From: CAYGGE01 sp966250865
GTDB lineage: Bacteria; Patescibacteriota; UBA1384; CAYGGE01
DNA length: 12,930 nucleotides
Assembly: GCA_966250865.1 (NCBI GenBank)
Contig: CBINIT010000029.1
Coordinates: 1 to 12,930, forward strand
Reading direction: 5' to 3'
Each line of letters opens with the position of its first letter. Within the stretch, counting starts at the first letter, position 1. Below, piece after piece: positions 1 to 4,610 of the stretch. A program made the translations under genes and the position numbers. The notes below the pieces were generated by a model. That model did not search any database and was not told the origin of the DNA. It saw only the letters and a program-made list of their open reading frames with translations.

Positions 1-639
1 ACGATCCCGACGCGCAAATCGGAAATCTTTTCGACCGCTTCGGATAATCAGCCGCAAGTTGATATTCATGTTCTTCAGGGCGAACGAGAAATGGCCGGCG
101 ACAACCGAACCTTGGGTCGCTTTATTCTCGATGGTATCCCGCCAGCTCCACGTGGCGTTCCGCAAATTGAAGTTACCTTCGATATCGACGCCAATGGCAT
201 TCTGAATGTTTCGGCTAAAGACAAGGGTACCGGTAAAGAGCAGAAGATCACCATCACTGCTTCAACGGGGCTTTCGGACGAAGAGATCGAGAAGATGCGC
301 AAAGATGCTGAGATGCATGCTGCTGATGATGCCAAGAAGAAGGAGCTCATTGAAGCAAAGAATGCTGCTGACAATCTTATCTACACAACTGAGAAAACTC
401 TGAAAGATGCAGGAGACAAGGTGACTCCGGACGACAAGCGGCCTGTTGAAGATAAGATTATGGCAGTGAAGAACGCGGTAAATACTGATGATGCAGAAAA
501 GATCAAAGCGGCAACTGAGGAGTTGATGCAAGCTATCCAGGCCATTGCTACCAAGCTCTACTCCGAAGGTCAGCAGTCGACCGACGAGACACAGCCCGAA
601 GGCGAGAAACCAACCGATGATGCTGAACCCAAGGAATAG
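1..639 (+). CDS. dnaK: Chaperone DnaK (Hsp70), C-terminal part, 5' end outside window
   Basis: The reading frame is open from base 1 and encodes about 212 residues, matching DnaK from roughly residue 415 (E. coli numbering) to the end. It opens with TIPTRKSEIFSTASDNQPQV, then VLQGERE, LGRFILDGIPPAPRGVPQIEVTFDIDANG and ILNVSAKDKGTGKEQKITI. This is the substrate-binding beta-sandwich, followed by the helical lid and an acidic tail ending DDAEPKE. DnaK is the cytosolic ATP-driven Hsp70 that binds unfolded segments; the ATPase domain lies upstream of the window. An internal ATG at 91 is not the start, because DnaK homology runs through it. A DnaJ-like co-chaperone lies 860 bases downstream, which fits a chaperone locus. 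No clear terminator follows the stop. The identification is certain. Confidence 0.97.
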   Translation, partial: TIPTRKSEIFSTASDNQPQVDIHVLQGEREMAGDNRTLGRFILDGIPPAPRGVPQIEVTFDIDANGILNVSAKDKGTGKEQKITITASTGLSDEEIEKMRKDAEMHAADDAKKKELIEAKNAADNLIYTTEKTLKDAGDKVTPDDKRPVEDKIMAVKNAVNTDDAEKIKAATEELMQAIQAIATKLYSEGQQSTDETQPEGEKPTDDAEPKE

Positions 640-646
640 CATTTGG

Positions 647-655
647 TGATATACT
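647..655 (+). promoter_or_regulatory. Extended -10 promoter (TGa-TATACT) for the lipoprotein gene
   Basis: TGA followed by TATACT matches the extended -10 pattern TGnTATAAT in five of six hexamer bases. It lies just after the dnaK stop. Transcription would start near 662, giving a leader of about 34 bases that contains the SD at 688-695. No good -35 is visible, as is usual for extended -10 promoters. Predicted from sequence only. Confidence 0.5.
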
Positions 656-695
656 AGAGACACTGGACAGTTCCGTAGCTGGACGGTAAGGAGGG

Positions 696-1457
696 ATGGT
701 GGTCCGTAAGCTTGCGATCGCTACGATATTGCTCATTTTGCCTTTTTTCTTAACTGGTTGTGGCCTGAAAAAGCCGAAGAGTTCAGCTGTCAGCCCGTCG
801 CCTAGCTTAAGTGCTGTACCGACGGGTGACCAGACGGCTACGGTGGTGGGCGAGAATAGCTACTTAGGCATTGAGGCTGCAACGGCCGAGAGTGTCATGG
901 CGCAAAGTATCTCGCTGGCCGATACTAAGGCAAAAGCGTGGCGGGCCAATGCGGCGTTAGTTCATTACTCTGTTCGTTTTGCTTCAGACCTTACGGTTGG
1001 TGCGATTACCGAAACCTTGAGTTATGGTTCGCCAAGTGAAGCGTATGACTGGTGGACGGTTACGATCGCTGGGAAAACGGGTAAGGCGGTCCGGGCTGTA
1101 ATCCCTAAAGAAGATTATCTCGGAACCAGCTACACGGCGATCCCTCGTCAGCACTGGAAGATGAATTATGTTGAGGCACTTCAGCTTGCTGATACGCACG
1201 GTGGTTCGGCCTATCGAGCAAAGCACGCCGATAGCGAGATCACGGCTGTTTTATCGGTCAGTGAGCCAAAGAATTATCTTTGGTGGGCGGTGACCTATCG
1301 CTCAGCAACTGCTGATCCACTCCAGATCCTTATCAACCCTTCAACCAAAGAAGTGATGAACGCGAGCGGTGAGCCTATTACTCCATCGGCCACGCCGTCT
1401 AGTGAAGCCACAGAACCGGTAATTGATGAATCTGGTAGCGTGGTTGATCAGCTCTAA
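696..1457 (+). CDS. Lipoprotein with two PepSY-like repeat units, function unknown
   Basis: The 253-residue product starts with a basic n-region (MVVRK), a hydrophobic stretch (residues 6-19) and the lipobox LTGC with Cys22, so it should be cleaved and lipidated as a membrane-attached surface lipoprotein. A Ser/Pro-rich tether (about 28-45) follows. Residues 70-139 and 160-222 look like two copies of one unit: each contains LADT and, further on, a YxWWxVT strand (YDWWTVT at 117-123, YLWWAVT at 194-200) followed by a strand ending in charged residues. This resembles PepSY-type folds, but that is inference. The C-terminus is Ser/Thr/Pro/Glu-rich. The SD AAGGAGGG (688-695) abuts the ATG at 696, which is unusually close; GTG at 699 would give more normal spacing and the same protein minus one residue. 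Function unknown. Confidence 0.85.
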   Translation: MVVRKLAIATILLILPFFLTGCGLKKPKSSAVSPSPSLSAVPTGDQTATVVGENSYLGIEAATAESVMAQSISLADTKAKAWRANAALVHYSVRFASDLTVGAITETLSYGSPSEAYDWWTVTIAGKTGKAVRAVIPKEDYLGTSYTAIPRQHWKMNYVEALQLADTHGGSAYRAKHADSEITAVLSVSEPKNYLWWAVTYRSATADPLQILINPSTKEVMNASGEPITPSATPSSEATEPVIDESGSVVDQL

Positions 1458-1472
1458 CCCTATTTCTATATT
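1444..1472 (+). promoter_or_regulatory. Sigma70-like promoter for the dnaJ-like gene
   Basis: TTGATC (1444-1449), a 17-base spacer and TATATT (1467-1472) form a good promoter pair. The -35 lies over the last codons of the lipoprotein gene. Transcription would start near 1479, 21 bases before the ATG at 1500. This suggests the J-protein can be expressed apart from the upstream gene. No CIRCE inverted repeat, the usual HrcA heat-shock operator, is visible. Confidence 0.5.
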
Positions 1473-1499
1473 CCCGATAACTGAGAGACGTTTACAGTT

Positions 1500-2093
1500 A
1501 TGAAAGATTACTATCAAATACTCGGTGTGTCTCGAGATGCAAAACCCGACGAGATCAAGAAGGCCTACCGTCATTTAGCGCATAAATATCATCCTGACAA
1601 AGCTGGCAAAGAGACTGAAGCTCAGTTTAAAGAAGTGAATGAAGCATACCAGGTTCTCTCGGATCCTCAGAAAAAACAGGCATATGACCAATTCGGCACG
1701 ACAGATTTTGGTGCGGGTGGAGGGTCCCGAGGTGGCGGCTTCGAGGACATCTTCAGTCAATTCGGTGGTCAGTCCAGCGGCTTTGGTGGGTTTGGTTCGG
1801 TCTTTGATGACTTGTTTGGTGCTGCATTTGCTCAGATGCAAGTTCAGCTAGAAATTCCGTTAACCCAAGCTCTTTTAGGTGGAAAGATCTCGTTCGCCGT
1901 TCAAGACCAGGAGATTGATCTCACGGTCCCAGCGGGAACAAAAGATGGAGATGCCTTCCGCTTCCCTGGAAAGGGTGGAGTCTATCGTGGTGGTCGGGGC
2001 GATCTCATTGTCGTCATCAAAGTAAAATTTCCTCGTCGATTGTCGGCTGAGCAGAAGCGACTGATCGAAGAACTCCAGCGAACCGGTATGTAA
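1500..2093 (+). CDS. Minimal DnaJ-like co-chaperone (J domain + G/F + one C-terminal domain)
   Basis: The product has 197 residues, against about 375 for DnaJ and 300 for CbpA. Residues 1-66 are a full J domain with the HPD motif at 31-33, which stimulates DnaK ATPase activity. Residues 68-109 are a Gly/Phe-rich linker. Residues 113-180 match the last beta-domain of DnaJ (LEIPLTQALLGGKI, then VPAGTKDGDAFRFPGKGG and GDLIVVIKVKFP). Residues 181-193 (LSAEQKRLIEELQ) match the usual C-terminal helix after that domain. The zinc-finger CxxCxGxG repeats and the first C-terminal domain are absent, and there is no frameshift scar, so this is a compact architecture and not a broken gene. Its likely partner is the DnaK encoded upstream. 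A full-length DnaJ may exist elsewhere in the genome. Confidence 0.92.
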   Translation: MKDYYQILGVSRDAKPDEIKKAYRHLAHKYHPDKAGKETEAQFKEVNEAYQVLSDPQKKQAYDQFGTTDFGAGGGSRGGGFEDIFSQFGGQSSGFGGFGSVFDDLFGAAFAQMQVQLEIPLTQALLGGKISFAVQDQEIDLTVPAGTKDGDAFRFPGKGGVYRGGRGDLIVVIKVKFPRRLSAEQKRLIEELQRTGM

Positions 2094-2096
2094 GAC

Positions 2097-2125
2097 TGGA
2101 CAAAACGGTAAAAATAGACTAAAAT
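2097..2125 (+). promoter_or_regulatory. Sigma70-like promoter for the three-helix membrane protein and tRNA-Arg
   Basis: TGGACA (2097-2102), an exact 17-base spacer and TAAAAT (2120-2125) match the consensus at five of six bases in each box. The predicted start is near 2132. The transcript would cover the gene at 2145 and, since only five bases separate its stop from tRNA-Arg, the tRNA as well. Confidence 0.55.
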
Positions 2126-2144
2126 TGTGGAGTAAAAATCGGTT

Positions 2145-2519
2145 ATGAAAGAAGCAGCTACCGTCCCTTTATATGTCGATACCGAAACGCCCACGGTGCA
2201 TTGGTATGGCTTCAATAGTCTTATCGCAGTGCTAAGCTTGTTGATGGTAATAGTCGCCAGCCTGCTCCTTGAGTATGAACTGGCAAAGCTAAGAAGCCCA
2301 GAAGCGGGATTCCTACCAACTCCAACCGTTCTGGACGGTGCACTCGCTATAATCACGGTCCTTCTCGGACTTGCTAATCTTAGCGTGTTAGTGTTTGTAT
2401 TTCTTCGCCACTTGAAACTGCGAAAGTGGATGGGTAGCACGGTGATGATTGGCTGGGTGTTACTGGCGGTATTGGCGGTAGTCTTGCAGGATCGGTTTTT
2501 ACTCATACTGTTTCCCTGA
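2145..2519 (+). CDS. Small integral membrane protein, three predicted helices
   Basis: A 124-residue hydrophobic protein that I do not recognise. Predicted membrane segments lie at about residues 24-42 (SLIAVLSLLMVIVASLLL), 64-86 (GALAIITVLLGLANLSVLVFVF) and 97-120 (STVMIGWVLLAVLAVVL onward). A basic loop RHLKLRKW (88-95) suggests that this loop faces the cytoplasm. No catalytic or metal-binding motif is visible. Codon use resembles its neighbours, and the gene has its own promoter, so it is probably real. The SD is weak (GTGGAG near 2127-2132). Its stop is five bases from the mature 5' end of tRNA-Arg(UCU), so the two are probably co-transcribed. The fold and role are unknown. Confidence 0.75.
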   Translation: MKEAATVPLYVDTETPTVHWYGFNSLIAVLSLLMVIVASLLLEYELAKLRSPEAGFLPTPTVLDGALAIITVLLGLANLSVLVFVFLRHLKLRKWMGSTVMIGWVLLAVLAVVLQDRFLLILFP

Positions 2520-2524
2520 GGTGA

Positions 2525-2600
2525 GCGCTCGTAGCTCAGTGGATAGAGCAGAGGGTTTCTAACCCTTTGGTCGGGGGTTCGAGTCCCTCCGAGCGCGCCA
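2525..2600 (+). tRNA. tRNA-Arg (anticodon UCU)
   Basis: A complete cloverleaf. Acceptor GCGCTCG (2525-2531) pairs with CGAGCGC (2590-2596), followed by discriminator G and encoded CCA (2598-2600). D arm GCTC/GAGC, anticodon stem GAGGG/CCCTT, loop TTTCTAA giving anticodon TCT (reads AGA, and AGG by wobble). T arm GGGGG-TTCGAGT-CCCTC. It shares its acceptor and most of its T arm with tRNA-Arg(UCG) at 3354, so the two are probably paralogues. Confidence 0.97.
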
Positions 2601-2641
2601 AATGGATGACTGCCAGCGAAGCTGGCTGCTAGCCATTTGGC
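2597..2641 (+). repeat. Nested palindrome starting at the tRNA-Arg CCA end
   Basis: GCCAAATGG (2597-2605) pairs perfectly with CCATTTGGC (2633-2641). Inside, GCCAGC (2612-2617) pairs with GCTGGC (2621-2626) around a GAA triloop, which includes the GCGAAGC heptamer known for exceptionally stable DNA hairpins. No T-run follows, so a normal intrinsic terminator is unlikely. The outer arm uses the discriminator and CCA of tRNA-Arg. A second hairpin lies downstream: GGGCGC (2667-2672) with GCGCCC (2684-2689). Confidence 0.6.
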
Positions 2642-2701
2642 AAGTTCAGATAGCAGGGAATCGAACGGGCGCGAGCTGGCGTAGCGCCCCGGCCTGAAAG
2701 G

Positions 2702-2725
2702 TCGAGTCCCTCCGAGCGCGCCAAA
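2702..2725 (+). repeat. Duplicate of the tRNA-Arg 3' end (att-like direct repeat)
   Basis: These 24 bases repeat 2579-2602 exactly: the T loop, T stem, 3' acceptor strand, discriminator, CCA and two A residues of tRNA-Arg(UCU). The copies are offset by 123 bases. The T-loop base G2583/G2706 matches the UCU tRNA and not the UCG tRNA at 3354, which identifies the source. The rest of a tRNA is missing here, so this is a fragment. Duplicated tRNA 3' ends are the classic footprint of tRNA-targeting integration, but a local duplication would look the same. The enclosed DNA has no credible gene. Confidence 0.7.
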
Positions 2726-2734
2726 AAGTAGTAT

Positions 2735-2810
2735 GGTGGCTGTAGCTCAGCGGCAGAGCAACGGGTTGTGGTCCCGTGGGTCGAGGGTTCAAATCCCTTC
2801 AGCCACCCCA
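2735..2810 (+). tRNA. tRNA-His (anticodon GUG)
   Basis: Acceptor GTGGCTG (2736-2742) pairs with CAGCCAC (2800-2806). The extra G at 2735 is G-1, opposite C73 at 2807, the identity pair needed for histidylation. CCA is encoded at 2808-2810. Anticodon stem ACGGG/CCCGT, loop TTGTGGT giving GTG. It is followed one base later by an intrinsic terminator. Confidence 0.97.
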
Positions 2811-2811
2811 T

Positions 2812-2840
2812 AAAATACTCACCGAAAGGTGGGTATTTTT
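2812..2840 (+). terminator. Rho-independent terminator after tRNA-His
   Basis: A 12-bp stem (2812-2823 with 2828-2839, one T-G wobble) closed by a GAAA tetraloop and ending in TTTTT. It should end the transcript carrying the membrane protein gene and the two tRNAs, and it separates them from the riboflavin kinase gene. Confidence 0.85.
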
Positions 2841-2904
2841 AATTGGTCATCTTGTACTATACTCTTTCGGCAATACATAGTACGATGAACCTGAAAGGAC
2901 GCAT

Positions 2905-3291
2905 ATGACAACGATTATTGAAGGTATTGTGACGAGTGGCTCAAAGCGGGGGAGAGAGCTTGGCTTCCCTACCTTCAATCTAATAGCCGATCAGAAGAAT
3001 CTCGAAGATGGAATTTATATTTCCGAAACTACGTTTAACGATCAAAAGCTCCCCAGCGTTACCTTTGTGGGTACCCCAGATACGTTTGACGATAAGAATT
3101 GGCGGGTTGAAACGCATATCCTAGACTTTAGCCAAGATCTATATCAATCAAAAATTGCCGTTGAACTCTTGGAGAAGATACGCAACAACCAGCGATTTCC
3201 CGACGTGGCGACACTCGTCGCCCAAATGCAGGCCGATGTTGAAAAGACGCGTCACTATTTTGCTACCCAGTCCAACAGACAAAAGGCTTGA
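2905..3291 (+). CDS. Stand-alone riboflavin kinase (FMN synthesis)
   Basis: The 128-residue product matches the C-terminal kinase domain of bifunctional RibF, which transfers ATP phosphate to riboflavin to give FMN. Visible motifs are GIVTSGSKRGRELGFPTFN (7-25), where the FPTxN segment binds Mg-ATP; SVTFVGTPDTF (51-61); VETHILDF (68-75) with the presumed catalytic base Glu69; DLYQSKIAVELLEKIRNNQRF (78-98); and a C-terminal helix QADVEKTRHYF. The N-terminal FAD synthetase domain of normal RibF (about 300 residues) is wholly absent, and the ATG at 2905 with SD AAAGGA (2894-2899) is a proper start, so this is a genuine one-domain enzyme. A -10-like TATACT lies at 2858-2863, with no convincing -35. 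FAD would need another route or uptake. Confidence 0.88.
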   Translation: MTTIIEGIVTSGSKRGRELGFPTFNLIADQKNLEDGIYISETTFNDQKLPSVTFVGTPDTFDDKNWRVETHILDFSQDLYQSKIAVELLEKIRNNQRFPDVATLVAQMQADVEKTRHYFATQSNRQKA

Positions 3292-3330
3292 AAAATATTT
3301 CGAAATATGGTTAAATATTACCTGTATAAG
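3288..3330 (+). promoter_or_regulatory. Possible promoter region of the Arg-Lys-Glu tRNA run
   Basis: Two overlapping options exist. TTGAAA (3288-3293), 17 bases, TTAAAT (3311-3316) is the better spaced pair; TATAAG (3325-3330) is the better -10 but lacks a -35. A perfect 14-base palindrome, ATATTTCGAAATAT (3295-3308), lies between the boxes of the first option and could be an operator or chance in AT-rich DNA. Confidence 0.35.
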
Positions 3331-3353
3331 CTCGGTTAACCCCGATTGCTCTT

Positions 3354-3430
3354 GCGCTCGTAGCTCAGTGGATTAGAGCGACTGTCTTCGGAACAGTAGG
3401 TCGGGGGTTCGAATCCCTCCGAGCGCGCCA
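3354..3430 (+). tRNA. tRNA-Arg (anticodon UCG)
   Basis: Acceptor GCGCTCG (3354-3360) with CGAGCGC (3420-3426), discriminator G, CCA encoded at 3428-3430. Anticodon stem ACTGT/ACAGT, loop CTTCGGA giving TCG. T arm GGGGG-TTCGAAT-CCCTC. Acceptor and T arm are nearly identical to tRNA-Arg(UCU) at 2525. Confidence 0.97.
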
Positions 3431-3443
3431 TTCCTTGCAATAC

Positions 3444-3518
3444 GGGCCAGTAGCTCAGCGGCAGAGCAAGTGCCTCTTAAGCACTGGGTCCTGGGTTCGA
3501 ATCCCAGCTGGCCCTCCA
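3444..3518 (+). tRNA. tRNA-Lys (anticodon CUU)
   Basis: Acceptor GGGCCAG (3444-3450) with CTGGCCC (3508-3514), discriminator T, CCA encoded at 3516-3518. Anticodon stem AGTGC/GCACT, loop CTCTTAA giving CTT, which reads AAG. A separate tRNA-Lys(UUU) for AAA is expected elsewhere. It lies 13 bases after tRNA-Arg and is probably on the same transcript. Confidence 0.96.
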
Positions 3519-3532
3519 AAACATAGCGGTCC

Positions 3533-3609
3533 GGCCCCATCGTCTAGAGGCCCAGGACGTCGGGTTTTCATCCCGAAAATCAGGGGTTCGAATCCCCTTG
3601 GGGCCGCCA
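3533..3609 (+). tRNA. tRNA-Glu (anticodon UUC)
   Basis: Acceptor GGCCCCA (3533-3539) with TGGGGCC (3599-3605), discriminator G, CCA encoded at 3607-3609. Anticodon stem TCGGG/CCCGA, loop TTTTCAT giving TTC (GAA/GAG). T arm AGGGG-TTCGAAT-CCCCT. Its last four bases also form the base of the terminator stem that follows. Confidence 0.96.
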
Positions 3610-3653
3610 AGACGAAGAATGCTCATCGAAAGATGAGCGTTTTTCGTCTTGGC
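3606..3653 (+). terminator. Long terminator hairpin sharing the tRNA-Glu CCA end
   Basis: The arms 3606-3627 and 3632-3653 pair over 22 bp with only two G-T wobbles, around a GAAA tetraloop (3628-3631). The inner core GCTCATC/GATGAGC followed by GTTTTT is a normal intrinsic terminator. The outer part goes on pairing the T-run with upstream A-rich sequence and reaches the discriminator and CCA of tRNA-Glu. On the minus strand the T-run is poor, so it probably works mainly for the plus strand. Confidence 0.8.
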
Positions 3654-3672
3654 GAGTCTCACTTCTTTGATG

Positions 3673-3718
3673 ACGAAGAGCAAGGACGGTATTTCTACAG
3701 TCGAACCTTGCTCTTCGT
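3673..3718. repeat. 13-bp perfect inverted repeat with 20-base loop
   Basis: ACGAAGAGCAAGG (3673-3685) is the exact reverse complement of 3706-3718. On the plus strand GAGTTTT follows, a weak T-run; on the minus strand, where it lies just after the stop of the gene at 3729, no T-run follows. It may be a weak terminator or mRNA-end structure for that gene. The 3654-3728 stretch holds no gene. Confidence 0.5.
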
Positions 3719-3728
3719 GAGTTTTAAA

Positions 3729-3986
3729 TTATTGAAGACTGCCTGTGGGTGTAGCTGTGGGTGATGTGCCTATGGTCGCCGAAGGAGTGGTTGGGGTGTC
3801 GTTCTCTCCTGCATCCTCGCTATCTTCAAGCGATGTATTGTCCTCATCTTGATCGATGATCGTTGTTTCGTTCGTGGGCACTGTTTGATCAGTGGTGCGG
3901 TTGAAGCCGAAGTAGTAGAGCAGTACGCCGATGATGAGCGCGATGACCGCAAGGGTAAGAATTGTCGTTGTATTGTTATTCGACAT
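3729..3986 (-). CDS. Small single-pass membrane protein with acidic Thr/Pro-rich tail
   Basis: An 85-residue product with a short polar N-terminus (MSNNNTT), one hydrophobic helix (about residues 8-27, TILTLAVIALIIGVLLYYFG) and a low-complexity tail rich in Asp, Glu, Thr, Ser and Pro. With no basic residues before the helix and acidic residues after it, the tail is likely outside. There is no lipobox, because no cysteine is present. The SD AAAGGA lies about five bases before the ATG, which supports translation. It is transcribed away from the exonuclease gene. I do not recognise a family; such proteins may be tethers or cell-surface decoration. Real gene likely, role unknown. Confidence 0.7.
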   Translation of the reverse strand: MSNNNTTTILTLAVIALIIGVLLYYFGFNRTTDQTVPTNETTIIDQDEDNTSLEDSEDAGENDTPTTPSATIGTSPTATPTGSLQ

Positions 3987-4065
3987 TTGGTTCCTTTCTT
4001 TTTTAGCACTACTAGCCTACCGCTATCTTGAAGGAATAGTATGGGTAAATGTCACAATTTTTCTA

Positions 4066-4074
4066 TGCTATACT
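4066..4074 (+). promoter_or_regulatory. Extended -10 promoter (TGc-TATACT), predicts leaderless mRNA
   Basis: TGC plus TATACT is followed by only eight bases before the ATG at 4083. Transcription normally begins about seven bases after the hexamer, so the mRNA would start at or within two bases of the ATG. The sequence before the ATG (AGAAAATC) has no SD, which fits a leaderless transcript. Confidence 0.5.
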
Positions 4075-4082
4075 AGAAAATC

Positions 4083-4610
4083 ATGGCTACATTAAACATA
4101 GTTGACGTAGAAACAACCGGACTCTCGGCCTCAGTGCATAGGGTTATTGAACTCGGCATCATTCATGTGGTAGATGGCGAGGTATGTGAACGCTATCAGC
4201 AGCTTGTTAACCCAGGTGTTTCTATCCCCTCTTTTATTACGGCACATACAGGCATTGACGATGCTATGGTGCATAATGCCCCGAGTTTTAATGACATACT
4301 GCCCAAGATTCGTGGGCTGCTTGACCGTGGTATCTTCATAGCTCACAATGTGGCATTTGACTACTCGTTTATCCGCGCCGAATACCTGCGCCAGGGAGCG
4401 AGTTTTGTAGCGCCTCAGCTTTGTACGGTTAAGCTGTCACGTAGGCTGTACCCTGGCTATCAGCGTCACGGGCTTGATCACATTATTCGTCGCTTCAATA
4501 TTGATTGTCCGGCCCGTCATCGAGCGCTTGATGATGCTGAAGTGGTTTGGCAGTTCTACAAAAAAGTCAGCGAGTCGGTAGACCCCACCGAGTTTATGAC
4601 AAGTTATTAA
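4083..4610 (+). CDS. DEDDh 3'-5' exonuclease (DnaQ/epsilon-like)
   Basis: The 175-residue product is a single exonuclease domain of the DnaQ superfamily, which removes nucleotides from DNA or RNA 3' ends using two metal ions. The five acidic/His motif residues are present: Asp8 and Glu10 in DVETTG, Asp93 in HNVAFD (88-93), and His146 and Asp151 in HRALDDAE. The HxxxxD spacing marks the DEDDh subtype. There is no polymerase, BRCT or UvrC-like extension, so it could be a proofreading subunit, a free exonuclease or an RNase T/oligoribonuclease-like enzyme; sequence alone does not decide. Start ATG 4083 gives the natural N-terminus. It converges on the Nudix gene, with a four-base overlap of stop codons and no terminator between. 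Confidence 0.93.
   Translation: MATLNIVDVETTGLSASVHRVIELGIIHVVDGEVCERYQQLVNPGVSIPSFITAHTGIDDAMVHNAPSFNDILPKIRGLLDRGIFIAHNVAFDYSFIRAEYLRQGASFVAPQLCTVKLSRRLYPGYQRHGLDHIIRRFNIDCPARHRALDDAEVVWQFYKKVSESVDPTEFMTSY

Noticed and set aside
262..663. A 133-codon minus-strand open frame opposite dnaK
   Set aside because: It lies wholly antisense to conserved DnaK sequence and has no supporting start signals; its hydrophobicity comes from the complement of Lys/Glu codons.
2702..2725. A third complete tRNA-Arg gene
   Set aside because: Only the 3' quarter matches; there is no 5' acceptor strand, D arm or anticodon arm upstream, and the T-stem 5' strand is mismatched (GAAAG in place of GGGGG).
2629..2811. 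A 60-codon minus-strand open frame over the insert and tRNA-His
   Set aside because: Most of it is antisense to tRNA-His and the tRNA-Arg 3' fragment (LKGFEPSTHGTTTRCSAAEL is tRNA-shadow text). No SD and no protein-like pattern.
3477..3683. A 68-codon minus-strand open frame
   Set aside because: It is antisense to the same tRNAs and the terminator; the peptide pattern (GPKGIRTPDF) is the classic tRNA-shadow artefact.
3435..3764. A 109-codon plus-strand open frame over tRNA-Lys and tRNA-Glu
   Set aside because: It reads straight through two complete tRNA cloverleafs and a terminator hairpin. Motifs such as SWVRIPAGPP are the well-known artefact of translating tRNA T arms.
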